Assembly: GCF_001735805.1 (NCBI RefSeq)
Contig: NZ_CP017248.1
Coordinates: 8,618,001 to 8,682,000, forward strand
Origin: Streptomyces fodineus
Lineage (GTDB): Bacteria > Actinomycetota > Actinomycetes > Streptomycetales > Streptomycetaceae
Reading direction: 5' to 3'
DNA length: 64,000 nt
Every line of letters begins with the position of its first letter. Within the stretch, counting starts at the first letter, position 1. Under the pieces are notes generated by a model, which made no database searches, was not told the origin of the DNA, and saw only the letters and a list, made by a program, of their open reading frames with translations. Shown here in pieces: positions 8,901 through 18,390 of the stretch. The position numbers and the translations under genes are program-made.

Positions 8901-11804
8901 TCACGTCAACGGCGTGTGTCGAGAGCACGGCGGGCCTGCGTACGGCTGGGCCGTCTCACCGTCAGGGCCGGCCAGGATGTCCGCTTGGCCGCCGTTGCCG
9001 GGGTCGACGGCCGCCCCGGAGGCGAGGACTGCGACCGCCATCGCGTGGGCGAGCGCGGTGCGCGAGCGGACCCCGACCTTGCGGTAGACCCGCGACAGGG
9101 TCCCCTCCACCGTCTTGACGCTGATGAACAGCTTGGCTGCGACTTCCCGGTTGGTGGCCCCGCCCCCGACCAGCTCGGCGATCCTGGCCTCGGAGGGGGT
9201 GAGTTCGGGTCCGCCCGTGCCCGCCTCACCGCCCCGGTCCGCGGCGTCCAGCCGTGCCAGTTCCTCCCTGGCCCGCGCCGCCAGCGGAGCGGCGCCGATC
9301 CGGGTGGCGATCTGAAGTGCCTCGCCGAGAACCGCCCGGGCCGCGCTCCTGCGGCGCGAGCGGCGCTCGACCGCGCCGAGCGCGATCAGTGTGCGCACCA
9401 GCTCGACGGGCAGGGGCAGCCGACGCAGCCGGTCCACGGCGGCACGCAGCCCCGCCGCCCCCTCCTTCGCCCGGCCGATCCCCGCCTCGCGCAGTCCCTC
9501 CGCCCGTTCGAGAGCCGCCAGCACGCTGCCGGGCGTATCAGAGGTCACCCTTGCGTAGGCCTCTCGGACGACGGTCTCGGCCTCGTCCGTCTCGCCGAGG
9601 AGGACCAGGGCTTCGGCCAGGTCGCCGTACCAGTGCAGCAGGGGCGGGTCGGCGGCACACATGGCGTTGCCGAGTTCTCTCACGCGCTGCAGCGCCTCGA
9701 CCGCGGAGGCAGCCCCCTGCGGGTCGCCGGCGAGCAGTCCGGCCTGCCCCAGCACGGCCAGCGCGCGCAGCAGGAACAGCCGGTCGCCGTCGGCCTCCGA
9801 GGCGCGTACCGCCTGCTCGGCCAGCTGCCGGGCCTTTTCGGCGGTGCCGCCCGCGGTGGCCGCCAGCGCGGCCGCGTACAGCGCGGGAGCCGCCTGGGCC
9901 GTGGCGCCCGAGCAGCGCGCGGCGGTGTGCAGTGCCTCGCGGCAGTGTCCGGCCCGCACCTGGATCCGGGTCAGCAACACCAGTGTCGCCATGACCTCCT
10001 CGACCCCCGCGAACTCCTCGATGAGGCAGAGGAGTTCGGCGACCTGCCCCCGTGCCTCGGCCACCCGGTCGGCGTCCAGGGCGAGGATCGCCCGCATCCG
10101 GATCAGCCGCCAGCTCTGCGGACCTCCGTCGGCGCCGCCGGCCAGGGCGAGCGCCTCCTCCAGCGCGGCGTCCGCCGCGACCGGTTCGCCGGCCAGGGAC
10201 CGCACCCGGGCGTACGTGGCGAGCGCCCCGATGCGGGTCTCCGTGTCGCCCGCCACTGCCGCCTGCCGGGCAGCGCGCCGGGCATGCCCGGCCGCCTCCT
10301 CCAACTCCCCGCACAACAGGCCGCGTACGGCCGCCCAGTGGTGCAGCCAGGCCTCGGCCTCCGGATCGCCGACGGCGTCCCGGAGGCCTTCCTGGATGAG
10401 TGCGTGGGCACCCTCCAGCGCCTGCCCGGCGTTGCGCAGCAGGATCAGCCGGGCCCGCACCCGACGGCGTGCCGAACCCGAGGCGGCGAGGACCGTCCCG
10501 GCGGCTTCGGCCGCCTCGTCCGGTTGTCCGGCGTCGCACGCGTACTCCGCCGCGGCCAGCAGCCGGTCATCCCGGTCCGCGGGCCGGTCGCCGGGGGTAC
10601 GGCGGGCGGCGAGCCCGGCCAGTTCGCAGGCGGCGCCGAGCGCGCCGTCGCGGCGCGCGGACTCCGCCGCGGACATCAGGGTCCGGGCGGTGTCCTCATC
10701 CGGATGTGGGAAGGCGCGGGCGAGATGGCGGGCCTGTTCGACGGGCTCGCTGATCGCGCGGGCCAGCAACGTGTGCGCCTGCCGGCGGTCGTGCTCCGGG
10801 GCGTCGGCATAGACGGCGGCCCGGAGCAGCGGATGCCGGAAACGTATGGTTCCGTCGGCGTCGGTCGCCGTCACGCCGAGTCGTTCGGCCTCCGCCAGGT
10901 CCGCGGCGGGATCGGCGAGGCCGGCGGCACGCAGCAGGGTGAGGTCGGGACGGGCGGCGGCGCTCGTGACCAGGAGCGTGCGCCGCGCCGTCTCCGGCAG
11001 GGTGCGCGCCCGGCCCAGCAGCAGAGTGCGCAGTCTCCGGGGCACGGACAACACCGGGCTGAAGGTCCTGGGCGCCGGGCCGCGCAGGGCTGCTGCTCGC
11101 CCCAACTCCAGTGCGTACAAGGGGTTTCCGGCGGCGGTGTCCTGGATCGCCCGCAGTACATCGGGTGGCAGCTCGGCGCCGGTGCCGGCGCGCACGAGGC
11201 GGGCCACTTCGTCGTCCGTCAGCGGCGGCACCGGGAGTTCGGTGGTGCCCGGCGGGCAGCAGCGCAGTCGCTCCGCCTGTTCACCGTCCGCCACCCGCTC
11301 GGCGGCGACCACCCGTACGTCCAGGCCGTCGAGGCGGCGTACGGCGAAGGCCAGCACGTCCGCGGTGGACTCATCGAGCCACTGCAGGCCGTCGAGGACC
11401 AGCAGGACGGGGCCTGCGGTGGCCAGCGTGCGCAGCACCTCGAGGAACGCGAGGCGCACAGCGAGACGGCCGCGGTCGTCTGTCGGTTCCGTGCCACGCA
11501 GCAGGGCTGCCCTCAGCGCCGCACGGGGTTCGGGGGCGAGGGGCTCCAGGCAGCTTTCCGGCACCTGTGCGAACAGGTCGATGAGCCCGACGAACGGGAG
11601 CCGGTCGTCCTCCTCCGCAGGCGAGCAGCGCAGGACGGTGCCGGCCGACGGGGCGTGCGCAGTCAGTGACGCCGTGAGGGCTGCCACGAGTGTGGACTTG
11701 CCGATTCCGCGGGGGCCGTGGAAGAGCACTCCGGGACGGGCCGTCAGTTCGGCCCGGGCGGCGTCGAACAACTCGTGGCGCCCGGTCAGTGACCGTGCTC
11801 CCAC
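8901..11804 (-). CDS. LuxR-family transcriptional regulator with AAA ATPase (LAL type)
   Basis: A 967-residue large ATP-binding LuxR regulator. Walker A GPRGIGKST is at about residues 30-38 and Walker B VLLVLDGLQWLDES at about 130-145. A long helical, TPR-like middle rich in Ala/Leu/Arg follows. The C-terminal LuxR-type HTH (about 880-945) has LTPSEARIAELV...NREVAAKLFISVKTVEGTLSRVYRKVG. Such proteins act as ATP-dependent activators in the cytoplasm. GTG start. The gene is followed about 115 bases later by the S53 peptidase gene on the same strand, a possible target or co-transcribed gene. The ligand is unknown. Confidence 0.93.
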   Translation of the reverse strand: MGARSLTGRHELFDAARAELTARPGVLFHGPRGIGKSTLVAALTASLTAHAPSAGTVLRCSPAEEDDRLPFVGLIDLFAQVPESCLEPLAPEPRAALRAALLRGTEPTDDRGRLAVRLAFLEVLRTLATAGPVLLVLDGLQWLDESTADVLAFAVRRLDGLDVRVVAAERVADGEQAERLRCCPPGTTELPVPPLTDDEVARLVRAGTGAELPPDVLRAIQDTAAGNPLYALELGRAAALRGPAPRTFSPVLSVPRRLRTLLLGRARTLPETARRTLLVTSAAARPDLTLLRAAGLADPAADLAEAERLGVTATDADGTIRFRHPLLRAAVYADAPEHDRRQAHTLLARAISEPVEQARHLARAFPHPDEDTARTLMSAAESARRDGALGAACELAGLAARRTPGDRPADRDDRLLAAAEYACDAGQPDEAAEAAGTVLAASGSARRRVRARLILLRNAGQALEGAHALIQEGLRDAVGDPEAEAWLHHWAAVRGLLCGELEEAAGHARRAARQAAVAGDTETRIGALATYARVRSLAGEPVAADAALEEALALAGGADGGPQSWRLIRMRAILALDADRVAEARGQVAELLCLIEEFAGVEEVMATLVLLTRIQVRAGHCREALHTAARCSGATAQAAPALYAAALAATAGGTAEKARQLAEQAVRASEADGDRLFLLRALAVLGQAGLLAGDPQGAASAVEALQRVRELGNAMCAADPPLLHWYGDLAEALVLLGETDEAETVVREAYARVTSDTPGSVLAALERAEGLREAGIGRAKEGAAGLRAAVDRLRRLPLPVELVRTLIALGAVERRSRRRSAARAVLGEALQIATRIGAAPLAARAREELARLDAADRGGEAGTGGPELTPSEARIAELVGGGATNREVAAKLFISVKTVEGTLSRVYRKVGVRSRTALAHAMAVAVLASGAAVDPGNGGQADILAGPDGETAQPYAGPPCSRHTPLT

Positions 11805-12184
11805 TGCGGCAGCCCATCCGTGGCATCCGTGGCTTTCGCCCGTGATCCGTTCAGCGACGGGTTACACCCGACACCGAGGGCGGAACCAACGGTACGGCGG
11901 GTGCAGCGGGCCCCGGGAGGCAGGATCATGTGTTCATGACAACTTGCGCGGCTTCGCCTTGTCAATAGCGTCTGTCACGCGGCTTGCGGCGCCTGCGCGA
12001 CCCGAACTTGCGGCGTGGCCGGCGGACGACCGGCATCCACTGCCCGCCGCGGTCGAGGTCGGCGCGGGCGAGGGTAAGGAACCTCGCGGAGGAGTCCCGA
12101 GCGGGTACACCGTGTGGAGTGCGGTGTGGTGCGCGGACCAGGCAATGGATGACATGGCTTGGGTCCATCTTGAAGGGATGGCTC
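11805..12184. other. Intergenic stretch without a recognisable gene
   Basis: Contains the upstream region of the LAL regulator and a basic, Arg-rich open frame on the minus strand (ending in RRPRRKFGSRRRRKPRDRR, stop near 11962). It has no family resemblance I can name and no convincing ribosome site. I see no supported gene here. Confidence 0.5.
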
Positions 12185-13261
12185 TCAACGCTTCCGCCGG
12201 CGCCCGCCCCGGCGCGCAGCCGCTACTGCGCCCGCTGTCGCCGTTTCCGCCTGCGGACCGGGCTGGTCGGCTGCCACCACCAGCGCGGCGAGCAGAGTGG
12301 TGACCGGCACCGAGGCGACCAGACCGATCGAGCCCACCAGCGTGCGCACGATCTCCTCGGCCACCAGCTCGCTGTTGGCGACCGTGCTCACGCCGCTCTG
12401 CGCGATCGAGAAGAGGAGCAGGAGAGGCAGCGCGGCGCCGGCGTAGGCGAGGACGAGCGTGTTGACCACGGAGGCGATGTGGTCGCGGCCGATGCGGATG
12501 CCCGCCCGGTACGGTCCGCGCCAGCCCATCGAGGGATTGGCGTCGTGCAGCTCCCAGACGGCCGATGTCTGCGTCACCGTCACGTCGTCCAGGACGCCGA
12601 GCGAGCCGATGATGACGCCCGCCAGCAGCAGACCGCTCATGTCGATCGACGGATACAGGCCATGGATCAGGCCGGTGTTGTCGTCCGTGTTGCCGGTCAG
12701 CGCGGCCCAGCCGATGAGCTGGGATCTGAGGATCCCGATCAGCGCCAGTGAGACCAGCGTGCCGAGCACGGCCACCGACGTACGGGCCGACAGGCCGTGG
12801 CACATATAGAGGGCGATCAGCATGATCGCACTCGACCCGACCACCGCCACGAGCAGCGGATTCGCACCCTGCAGGATCGCGGGCAGGATGAAGAAGTTCA
12901 GCACCATGAAGCTGACGGCCAGTGCCACGAGCGCCATCACGCCGCGCAGCCGGCCCACCACCACGACGGCGAGCGCGAAGATCCCGGCCAGCAGGCCCAT
13001 GGGGAAGCGGCGGTTGACGTCGGTGACCGAGTACTGAAGGTCCTTGGGCGCGGAGGGTTCGTAGGCGGTCACGACCTGCTCGCCCTGGTGGAGCTGTCGT
13101 GCCTGGTCGGGCTGCACGTTCTCGGTGAAGGTACGGCCCTTGTCCTTGCCGCTGTCGACCCGGACCGTGGCCTTGTGGCAGGTGCCGTACGACTCCTGCG
13201 GCGCCCGGCAACGGCCCGCTGCACCAGCGCCGGTGTGGCGGGCCGTGGGAATGGACGGGTC
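12185..13261 (-). pseudogene. 5'-truncated YibE/F family membrane protein
   Basis: Encodes about 358 residues of a YibE/F polytopic membrane protein. The extracytoplasmic loop (ATVRVDSGKDKGRTF, SVTDVNRRFP) is followed by seven or more membrane segments with family motifs GRLRGVMAL, LFxxPAILQG-like, GLIHGLYPSIDMSGLLLAGVIIGSLGVLDDVTVTQ and ANSELVAEEIVRTLVGSIGL. The first membrane helix expected before DPSIPT is absent: homology begins at 13261, exactly at the stop of a P-type ATPase fragment in another frame. The frame stays open upstream, but that sequence is antisense to other genes. Internal GTG codons exist without ribosome sites. It may be silent, or a shortened product may be made. Confidence 0.75.
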
Positions 13262-13478
13262 AGAGGCGGACCTCCGTGAGAGCCCGGGGCCACGCCGCGT
13301 CGCGCAGCAGCCGCAGGCCGTTGAGGCCGACGATGACGGTCGATCCCTCGTGGCCGAGGACGCCGAGGGGCGGGGGGAGGGTGGCCGTGAGGTCCCAGAC
13401 GGCCAGGCCGGAGATGAACACGGCGGCGATGGCCAGGTTCTGCACGACCAGGCGGCGGGCCCGGCGGGAGAGGGCCGA
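13260..13478 (-). pseudogene. C-terminal remnant of a heavy-metal P-type ATPase
   Basis: About 70 residues match the last two membrane helices and tail of metal-transporting P1B ATPases: SRRARRLVVQNLAIAAVF, then HEGSTVIVGLNGLRLLRDA. The phosphorylation, ATP-binding and ion-site domains are missing. The stop (TGA, 13260-13262) coincides with the point where YibE/F homology begins, which suggests a deletion junction. Confidence 0.8.
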
Positions 13479-13539
13479 GGCACCGTTTGCGCTTCCCTCG
13501 GATGCTTTGGGCGGTGGCGCGCCAGGGTCACGCTTCTTC

Positions 13540-13727
13540 TGCAGTTCGCCGAGGAGCTGACCGGCCGGCGGCCCGCGGTGATGCCGGTGCGGGTGATCGA
13601 CTGGAAGTACGCCATCGGGGCGGAGCCGACGGACACCGGCTTCGACGCCGGCGTCCTGAGCGGGTTCCGTATCCGGCTGGCCAGGCACGGTATGGAGCGT
13701 GTGGTCTTGGGCCGGCTGGAGGGCTGA
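13540..13727 (+). pseudogene. Unidentified C-terminal gene fragment
   Basis: About 60 residues on the plus strand (FAEELTGRRPAVMPVRVIDW, then GVLSGFRIRLARHGMERVVLG) ending in TGA and followed by a hairpin. Composition and codon use look like real protein, and it ends at a natural stop before a terminator. I do not recognise the family. The upstream part runs into the antisense of the P-type ATPase remnant, so it is probably the surviving 3' end of a gene. Confidence 0.4.
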
Positions 13728-13736
13728 GACGAGGCA

Positions 13737-13780
13737 AGGGCTGGGCTCGCGCCGCAGTGGTGCGACGCGAGTCCAGCCCT
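13737..13780. terminator. Hairpin between convergent genes
   Basis: 15-bp arms 13737-13751 and 13766-13780 (one G-T pair), 14-base loop. It lies between the plus-strand fragment and the 3' end of the minus-strand S53-like peptidase and is likely bidirectional. Confidence 0.75.
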
Positions 13781-13802
13781 CGCCGGTCGGAGAGCGCCGC
13801 CG

Positions 13803-15143
13803 TCAGAAGGCGCCGGTGCCGTTGGGTGTGCCGAGGCCGGTCGGCCCGTCGTATCCCGGACGTGCGGTGCACAGGTAACTGCCGCCGCAGGAGCCGTTGT
13901 TGCCCGAGGTGACGTCGTTGAGTGCCGATGTGTGGCTGTACGGATACGAGCCGTTGACGACCTGAGAGGTGTTTCCGGCCAGTGCGTAGACGCTGGCGAT
14001 GATCGGCGACGAGACGCTGGTGCCGCCGACTTCGACCCATCCGTCGGCACCCTGTGCGACGCCGAGTTGTAGCTCGGTGTCGCACAACAACCCGCCGCCG
14101 CAGCTGTTGTACGTGTCGTAGACCGCCACACCGGTGTTGGGGTCGGCGACCGCGGCCACGTCGGCGACGGCGCGCTTGCCGCATCCGGAGTCGTGCTGCC
14201 AGGACGGCTTGGTCTCGTACGCCGAGCAGCCGGAGCCCGCGCCGCTCCAGGCCGTCTCGGTCCAGCCGCGGGAGTTGGAGGCCTTGTTCAGCGAGGTGCC
14301 GCCCACGGCGGTGACGTACCGGGAGGAGGCCGGCCAGGAGACGCCGTAACCGGAGTCGCCCGAGCTCGCTGTGATCGCGACGCCGGGGTGGTTGAAGTGC
14401 GGGTCGAGGGAGGTGACGGTGTTGTCCTCGGACCCGCCCCAGCTGTTGGAGACCGAGACGACGCCCGATGTGGTGGCGGCGGTGTCCTCGGCCGTCATGA
14501 GATCCGGGACGTTCGCCGACTTTGCCTCGACCAGGAGGATGTGGCAGCCGGGGCAGGCGGCCGAGACCATGTCGAGGTCGAGGCTGATCTCCTCGGCCCA
14601 TCCGTGGTCACCGGAGGGCAGCGGTGATGCCTGGCCGCTCTGGTTCACCTTGCGGAAGCAGCCGTTGGCGGTGGTGCACGGCGGCAGGCCGTAGGCGCTG
14701 CGGTAAGCGGCCAGGTCGGACGCGGCGTTCGGGTCGTCCATGGCGTCGACGATCGCCACCGTTCGACCGGATCCCGAGGTACCGCCCAGTTTGTAGGCGG
14801 AACGCAGATCGGACGGCGTATACCCCATCGTGGTCGGGGATCCGGTGGTGAACGGTGACATGCGGCCCGAGGTGGTGCGGTGGGCCTTCAGGACGCCGAA
14901 ACAGCGGGCTTGTCCTGCTTGCGAGGGATGGAAGCAGCCGAAGCCCGTCGTACTTGCGGAGGCGGACGCGCGCGGGGCGGACGAGAGAGCGGCGGCCTGG
15001 GCATCGGTGGCCAGGCCGATGGTGAAGCCGGTGACGCTGAATGTGAGCATCGCGGTGAGGGTGGCTGCCATCCGCCGCACCCGCTGTCTCGGTCGGTGGT
15101 GGTGGATCACCAGGGATCCGGAGGGTATTTCGCTTGGGTGCAT
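13803..15143 (-). CDS. Secreted S53/S8-like serine peptidase without propeptide
   Basis: 446-residue secreted protein. The signal region reaches roughly residue 50 (AATLTAMLTFSVTGF...AQAA). A sedolisin-like catalytic domain follows: YTPSDLRSAYKLGG, GRTVAIVDAMDDPNA, acidic motif EEISLDLDMVSA, SNSWGGSE, SSGDSGYG and the Ser motif GGTSVSSPIIAS. At least eight Cys suggest disulphides. Unlike the peptidase at 7153, it has no long pro-kumamolisin activation domain, placing it in the short S53 subgroup common in actinobacteria. ATG at 15143 has GGAGG 4-5 bases before it; a TTG immediately upstream is in frame but less likely. Confidence 0.9.
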   Translation of the reverse strand: MHPSEIPSGSLVIHHHRPRQRVRRMAATLTAMLTFSVTGFTIGLATDAQAAALSSAPRASASASTTGFGCFHPSQAGQARCFGVLKAHRTTSGRMSPFTTGSPTTMGYTPSDLRSAYKLGGTSGSGRTVAIVDAMDDPNAASDLAAYRSAYGLPPCTTANGCFRKVNQSGQASPLPSGDHGWAEEISLDLDMVSAACPGCHILLVEAKSANVPDLMTAEDTAATTSGVVSVSNSWGGSEDNTVTSLDPHFNHPGVAITASSGDSGYGVSWPASSRYVTAVGGTSLNKASNSRGWTETAWSGAGSGCSAYETKPSWQHDSGCGKRAVADVAAVADPNTGVAVYDTYNSCGGGLLCDTELQLGVAQGADGWVEVGGTSVSSPIIASVYALAGNTSQVVNGSYPYSHTSALNDVTSGNNGSCGGSYLCTARPGYDGPTGLGTPNGTGAF

Positions 15144-15553
15144 CAAGCCTCCGTGCGGTTTGAGGCGGTTCGGAAGGGCCGGACCTGACCAGATGCAGCC
15201 TTGACAGACGGCATGTCAGGTCAGCTGCGGGCCGGTTGGTTCACCATGCGGCCGCCCACTTGCGCTGGTCAAGGCCACGCCAATGCAGGTCTTGTGAGGC
15301 TGCCGCGGTGAGCGAGTGAACCGCCGGTGGCGCTGGCGTGTCCGCAGTAGTGCTCACTTCGTGGCCGTGAAAACTCCTGCGCAACCAATGAGGTGCCGGA
15401 CAGGCAATCGGACCCCGCACAGGCCAGGATCGCTCCGCGGGCACCTTGAGGAAACGCCGGTAGTCCACCGACAGCACCCACCAGGCCAGACCCTCCCGCC
15501 CGCCGCATGAAATGCCGGTCCCGGGCCACCGTCACCTGTGCGCAGTGGCGTCG
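15144..15553. other. Gap with a possible degraded minus-strand reading frame
   Basis: Between the S53-like gene and the cobalt/nickel permease. Minus-strand frames carry protein-like text (VDYRRFLKVPAERSWPV and LDQRKWAAAW) split over two frames between about 15241 and 15535. I cannot assign it to a family. It may be a decayed gene; no start with a ribosome site is visible. Confidence 0.35.
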
Positions 15554-16663
15554 TCAGCCGGCGTCGGCGGTGCGGGTGCCCCAGCGTTCCTCGACCTTGG
15601 CCAGGCGCCAGTAGCCGATGGCCACGGCCCAGACGACCACGAACAGGCCGACGATGACATAGCCGACCTTGTCGAGGTTCAGTCCCGCGATCCAGCCGCT
15701 GACGCCATCGCTCAGCCCGAGCTTGTCGTGCAGGACGCCGACCAGTTCGATGGTGCCGACGAAGAAGGCGACGGCGATGGACAGACCGGTGATGGTGAGG
15801 TTGTAGAACACCTTGCGGACGGGGTTGGAGAACGCCCACTGGTAGGCGAAGTTCATAAAGGTGCCGTCGAGGGTGTCGAACAGGCTCATGCCGGCGGCGA
15901 AGAGGAGGGGCAGGCACAGGACCGCGTACCAGGGCAGGCCGGCGGCGGCGCCGTTGCCGGCCAGGGCGAGGAGCAGGACCTCGGTCGAGGTGTCGAAACC
16001 GATGCCGAAGACGAAGCCGAGGGGGAACATCTGGCCGGGGCGGCGGATGGACCTGGTGAGCCGGCCCAGGATGCGGTTCATGAAGCCGCGCGAGTCGAGG
16101 TGGGCTTCCAACTCGGCCTCGTCGTACTGCCCGTTCCGCATGGCCCTGAAGACGCGGGCGATGCCGAACAACGCCACGAGGTTGAGCGCGGCGATCAGGT
16201 ACAGGAAGCCGCCGGAGACCGTGGTGCCCACGGTGCCGAGGACCTGGTGGGTCCGGGAGCCGTCGTTCATCAGGGTGCCCGCGAGCTTGGCGCCGCCCGC
16301 GACCAGCGCCGCCATGACGACGACCACGCTGGAGTGGCCGAGCGCGAACCAGAAGCCCACCGAGACCGGCCGTTTGCCGTCGGCCATCAGCTTGCGGGTG
16401 GTGTTGTCGATCGCGGCGATGTGGTCGGCGTCGAACGCGTGCCGCATGCCGAGGGTGTAGGCGGTGACACCCAGGCCGACGCCGAACGCCTTGGTTCCGA
16501 CCTCGTAGTGGCGCGGGACCACGAGCAGGAAGAGGATCCCGAAGGCGACCACGTGCAAGGCGACGATCACGGCCAGGAGGCCCGCGGTTCGGACGGTGTC
16601 CTCGCGCCGCCAGCGGAAGGAAGGGGCGGCGGCGGTTTCGGGCACGCCTTCGGGCATGGTCAT
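15554..16663 (-). CDS. HoxN/NixA-type cobalt/nickel permease (NiCoT)
   Basis: Secondary transporter of 369 residues with about eight membrane helices. The signature HAFDADHIAAIDN (metal-binding helix II), GHSSVVVVMA, FGIGFDTSTE and MSLFDTLDG motifs of the NiCoT family are all present, so it should bring Co2+ or Ni2+ into the cytoplasm. ATG at 16663 is preceded by GGAGC about 8 bases away. The 5' region holds a cobalamin riboswitch, which points to cobalt for B12 synthesis as the physiological substrate. The gene is divergent from an ArsR-type repressor. A 3' scrap of a second copy lies at 34661. Confidence 0.95.
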   Translation of the reverse strand: MTMPEGVPETAAAPSFRWRREDTVRTAGLLAVIVALHVVAFGILFLLVVPRHYEVGTKAFGVGLGVTAYTLGMRHAFDADHIAAIDNTTRKLMADGKRPVSVGFWFALGHSSVVVVMAALVAGGAKLAGTLMNDGSRTHQVLGTVGTTVSGGFLYLIAALNLVALFGIARVFRAMRNGQYDEAELEAHLDSRGFMNRILGRLTRSIRRPGQMFPLGFVFGIGFDTSTEVLLLALAGNGAAAGLPWYAVLCLPLLFAAGMSLFDTLDGTFMNFAYQWAFSNPVRKVFYNLTITGLSIAVAFFVGTIELVGVLHDKLGLSDGVSGWIAGLNLDKVGYVIVGLFVVVWAVAIGYWRLAKVEERWGTRTADAG

Positions 16664-16704
16664 ACGGTCACGCTCCAGCACCTCGTGGATCAGCTTCGTG
16701 CTGC

Positions 16705-16866
16705 CGTGGCCGGTCTCCTGGCTGACGGGTCACCGCGCCCGCCCCTGCCTTCCCGGCCGCGAGGCCAGTGGCAATGCATGGGGCGGGAACTCCCCGATCA
16801 CAGTGGCGAGGGCCGCTCCGGACTGAGCCCCTGAGGGACTGTCACCGGTCTTCCCGAACACCACGG
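16705..16866 (-). promoter_or_regulatory. Cobalamin (adenosylcobalamin) riboswitch
   Basis: On the minus strand, upstream of the permease, the conserved class-I order is present: CCGGTGACAGTCC near the 5' end, CGCCACTGTGATCGG, GCCACTGG, GGGAAGGC and the B12-box GCCAGGAGACCGGCC close to the 3' end. The region ends about 40 bases before the ATG, fitting translational or transcriptional shut-off of cobalt uptake when B12 is plentiful. Ends are approximate. Confidence 0.92.
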
Positions 16867-16905
16867 CCCGCTCACCCTAGAAGGCCGGAGGCCGAGGCTG
16901 CAAGG

Positions 16906-16921
16906 CTGCATAACCGTGCAG
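16906..16921. promoter_or_regulatory. Inverted repeat, possible ArsR-family operator
   Basis: CTGCA (16906-16910), 6-base spacer, TGCAG (16917-16921), 40 bases before the ArsR start and upstream of the divergent permease riboswitch. Its position suits autoregulation by the metal-sensing repressor; binding is inferred. Confidence 0.4.
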
Positions 16922-16960
16922 GTATTGAGGCGGGATTTCGCGGACTGCGATGATGGGTCC

Positions 16961-17320
16961 ATGCATCTCGTCCCCGCGGAACGCGCCGGGCAGCGCACCA
17001 TCGACGGCCATCGGGTCTGCGACGCCATCGCCGCCGTCGGCGAGCCCGAGCGGATACGGGCCTGGGCCGACCGCTTCACTCTGCTCTCGGATCCCGGGCG
17101 TCTGTCCCTGCTGCTCGCCCTTCACGAGGCCGGTCCCATCGCCGTCTCCGACCTCGCCGTCGCCACCGGCATGAGGGACACCGCCGTGTCCCAGGCCCTG
17201 CGCCTGCTGCGAACCGCGGGCATCGTCCACGGCGAGAAGGACGGCCGAATCGTGCGCTACCGGCTCGTCGAGGGCCCGATGGCCGCGCTGCTCGAACACT
17301 GCGTGTCCCGAGAAGCATGA
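16961..17320 (+). CDS. ArsR/SmtB-family metal-responsive repressor (NmtR/KmtR-like)
   Basis: 119-residue winged-helix regulator. Helix 3 region LSDPGRLSLLLALHEAGPI, recognition helix DTAVSQALRLLRTAGIV and wing EKDGRIVRYRLVEG are clear. N-terminal (MHLVPAERAG..H) and C-terminal (LLEHCVSREA) His/Cys residues could be metal ligands, as in NmtR/KmtR cobalt-nickel sensors; the exact site is inferred. ATG at 16961 chosen by homology with the usual length; the frame is open a little upstream. Divergent from the NiCoT permease, so metal-dependent repression of uptake or of itself is likely. Confidence 0.88.
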   Translation: MHLVPAERAGQRTIDGHRVCDAIAAVGEPERIRAWADRFTLLSDPGRLSLLLALHEAGPIAVSDLAVATGMRDTAVSQALRLLRTAGIVHGEKDGRIVRYRLVEGPMAALLEHCVSREA

Positions 17321-17411
17321 CGAGACCCGGGAGAAGCATGACGAGACCCGCGGCCGCAGGCGATCGCGGCAAGCGTCGCGCAACGCTCCCGCGCAGGTGC
17401 GGCCCCTCGGT

Positions 17412-18331
17412 TCAGGCGTGTGCGAGCCCGGTACGACGGCGTGTGACCCCGCCGAGGACGATGTCCACCGCGAGGAAGCCGGCGAGCGGGATCCCGAGCA
17501 ATGGGACGTAGTAGCCGACGACGGCGACCACCGCGACGCAGGGCACCAGCACGTACACCGGCACCTGGTTCCCGAGGCCGAACAGGGTACCGGTGTGGGC
17601 GTCGATGCCCCACCGGGTCAGCTTGGCCAGCACCGGGTAGTCGGAGAAGCGCAGGACGTCGGTGACCTTGCCGGTGGCCGGGTCGACGGCGATCGAGTCC
17701 TGTTTCTCCGGACGGCTGCGCTGGATCTGCCGTACCACATAGGCGGAGCAGGAGTCCGCGGGCGGCACGATTTCGACCGGGTCGGACAGGCCCTCGGCGC
17801 GGGCCGTCTTCAGAACGGCGTCGAGACCCACGTCGGACCGTGCGCCGGAGTGCGAGCCCATGTCCATGCCGCTCATGTCCCTGCCCGCCATGGAGCCGTG
17901 TCCCTCGTGCCCGCTGCCCACCGTCGCGGTGACGGACGGCGTGGACTGGCCGAGGGCTTCGCGGAGGTCGCCGATGTTCGCTCCGGTGTAGGTGGACCAG
18001 GTCAGGCCGGTCGCCGACAGGAAGAACAGGCCGCCGGCCGCCCACACACCCACCGTGCCGAGCAGGGCCAGGGAGCGCCGCCGCCCCGTGGCGCCGCGGT
18101 TTCGCCGAGGTGCAGGTCGCTGTGCAGCTCGTCGATCCAGGTGCGCAGCGGCAGGGCACCGGTGGAGCCGTACTGCTCCAGCGCGCCGGGCACCTTGCCG
18201 GTGTAGGGGTCCACGAACACGGCGAGCGTGTGGTCGGAGGCTGTGCCCTTCACCCCGGACAGCAGTACGCGTGTGGTCGCATCGGGCTGCGGTGACGGCC
18301 GCACGGCGGAGATGGTGCCCTCGGGGTGGGG
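17412..18331 (-). pseudogene. PepSY-associated membrane protein, decayed
   Basis: Pieces of a PepSY-TM protein, often encoded next to ycnI/cop genes. The N-terminal half present (about 18091-18331) reads FVDPYTGKVPGAL and LPLRTWIDELHSDLHLGE, then the frame is lost with deletion of the following membrane helix. The rest (17412-18095), in another frame, holds LLGTVGVWAAGGLFFLSATGL, a His/Met-rich loop (GHEGHGSMAGRDMSGMDMG), LAKLTRWGIDAHTGTLFGL and the last helix VVGYYVPLLGIPLAGF, apparently after a further short deletion. The true 5' end is missing. Product unlikely. Confidence 0.8.
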
Positions 18332-18390
18332 CGCTGGCGGGCACCTCCGTGACATGGGGTTTGCGGCACTCCGGTGTCCGGACGGAACTG

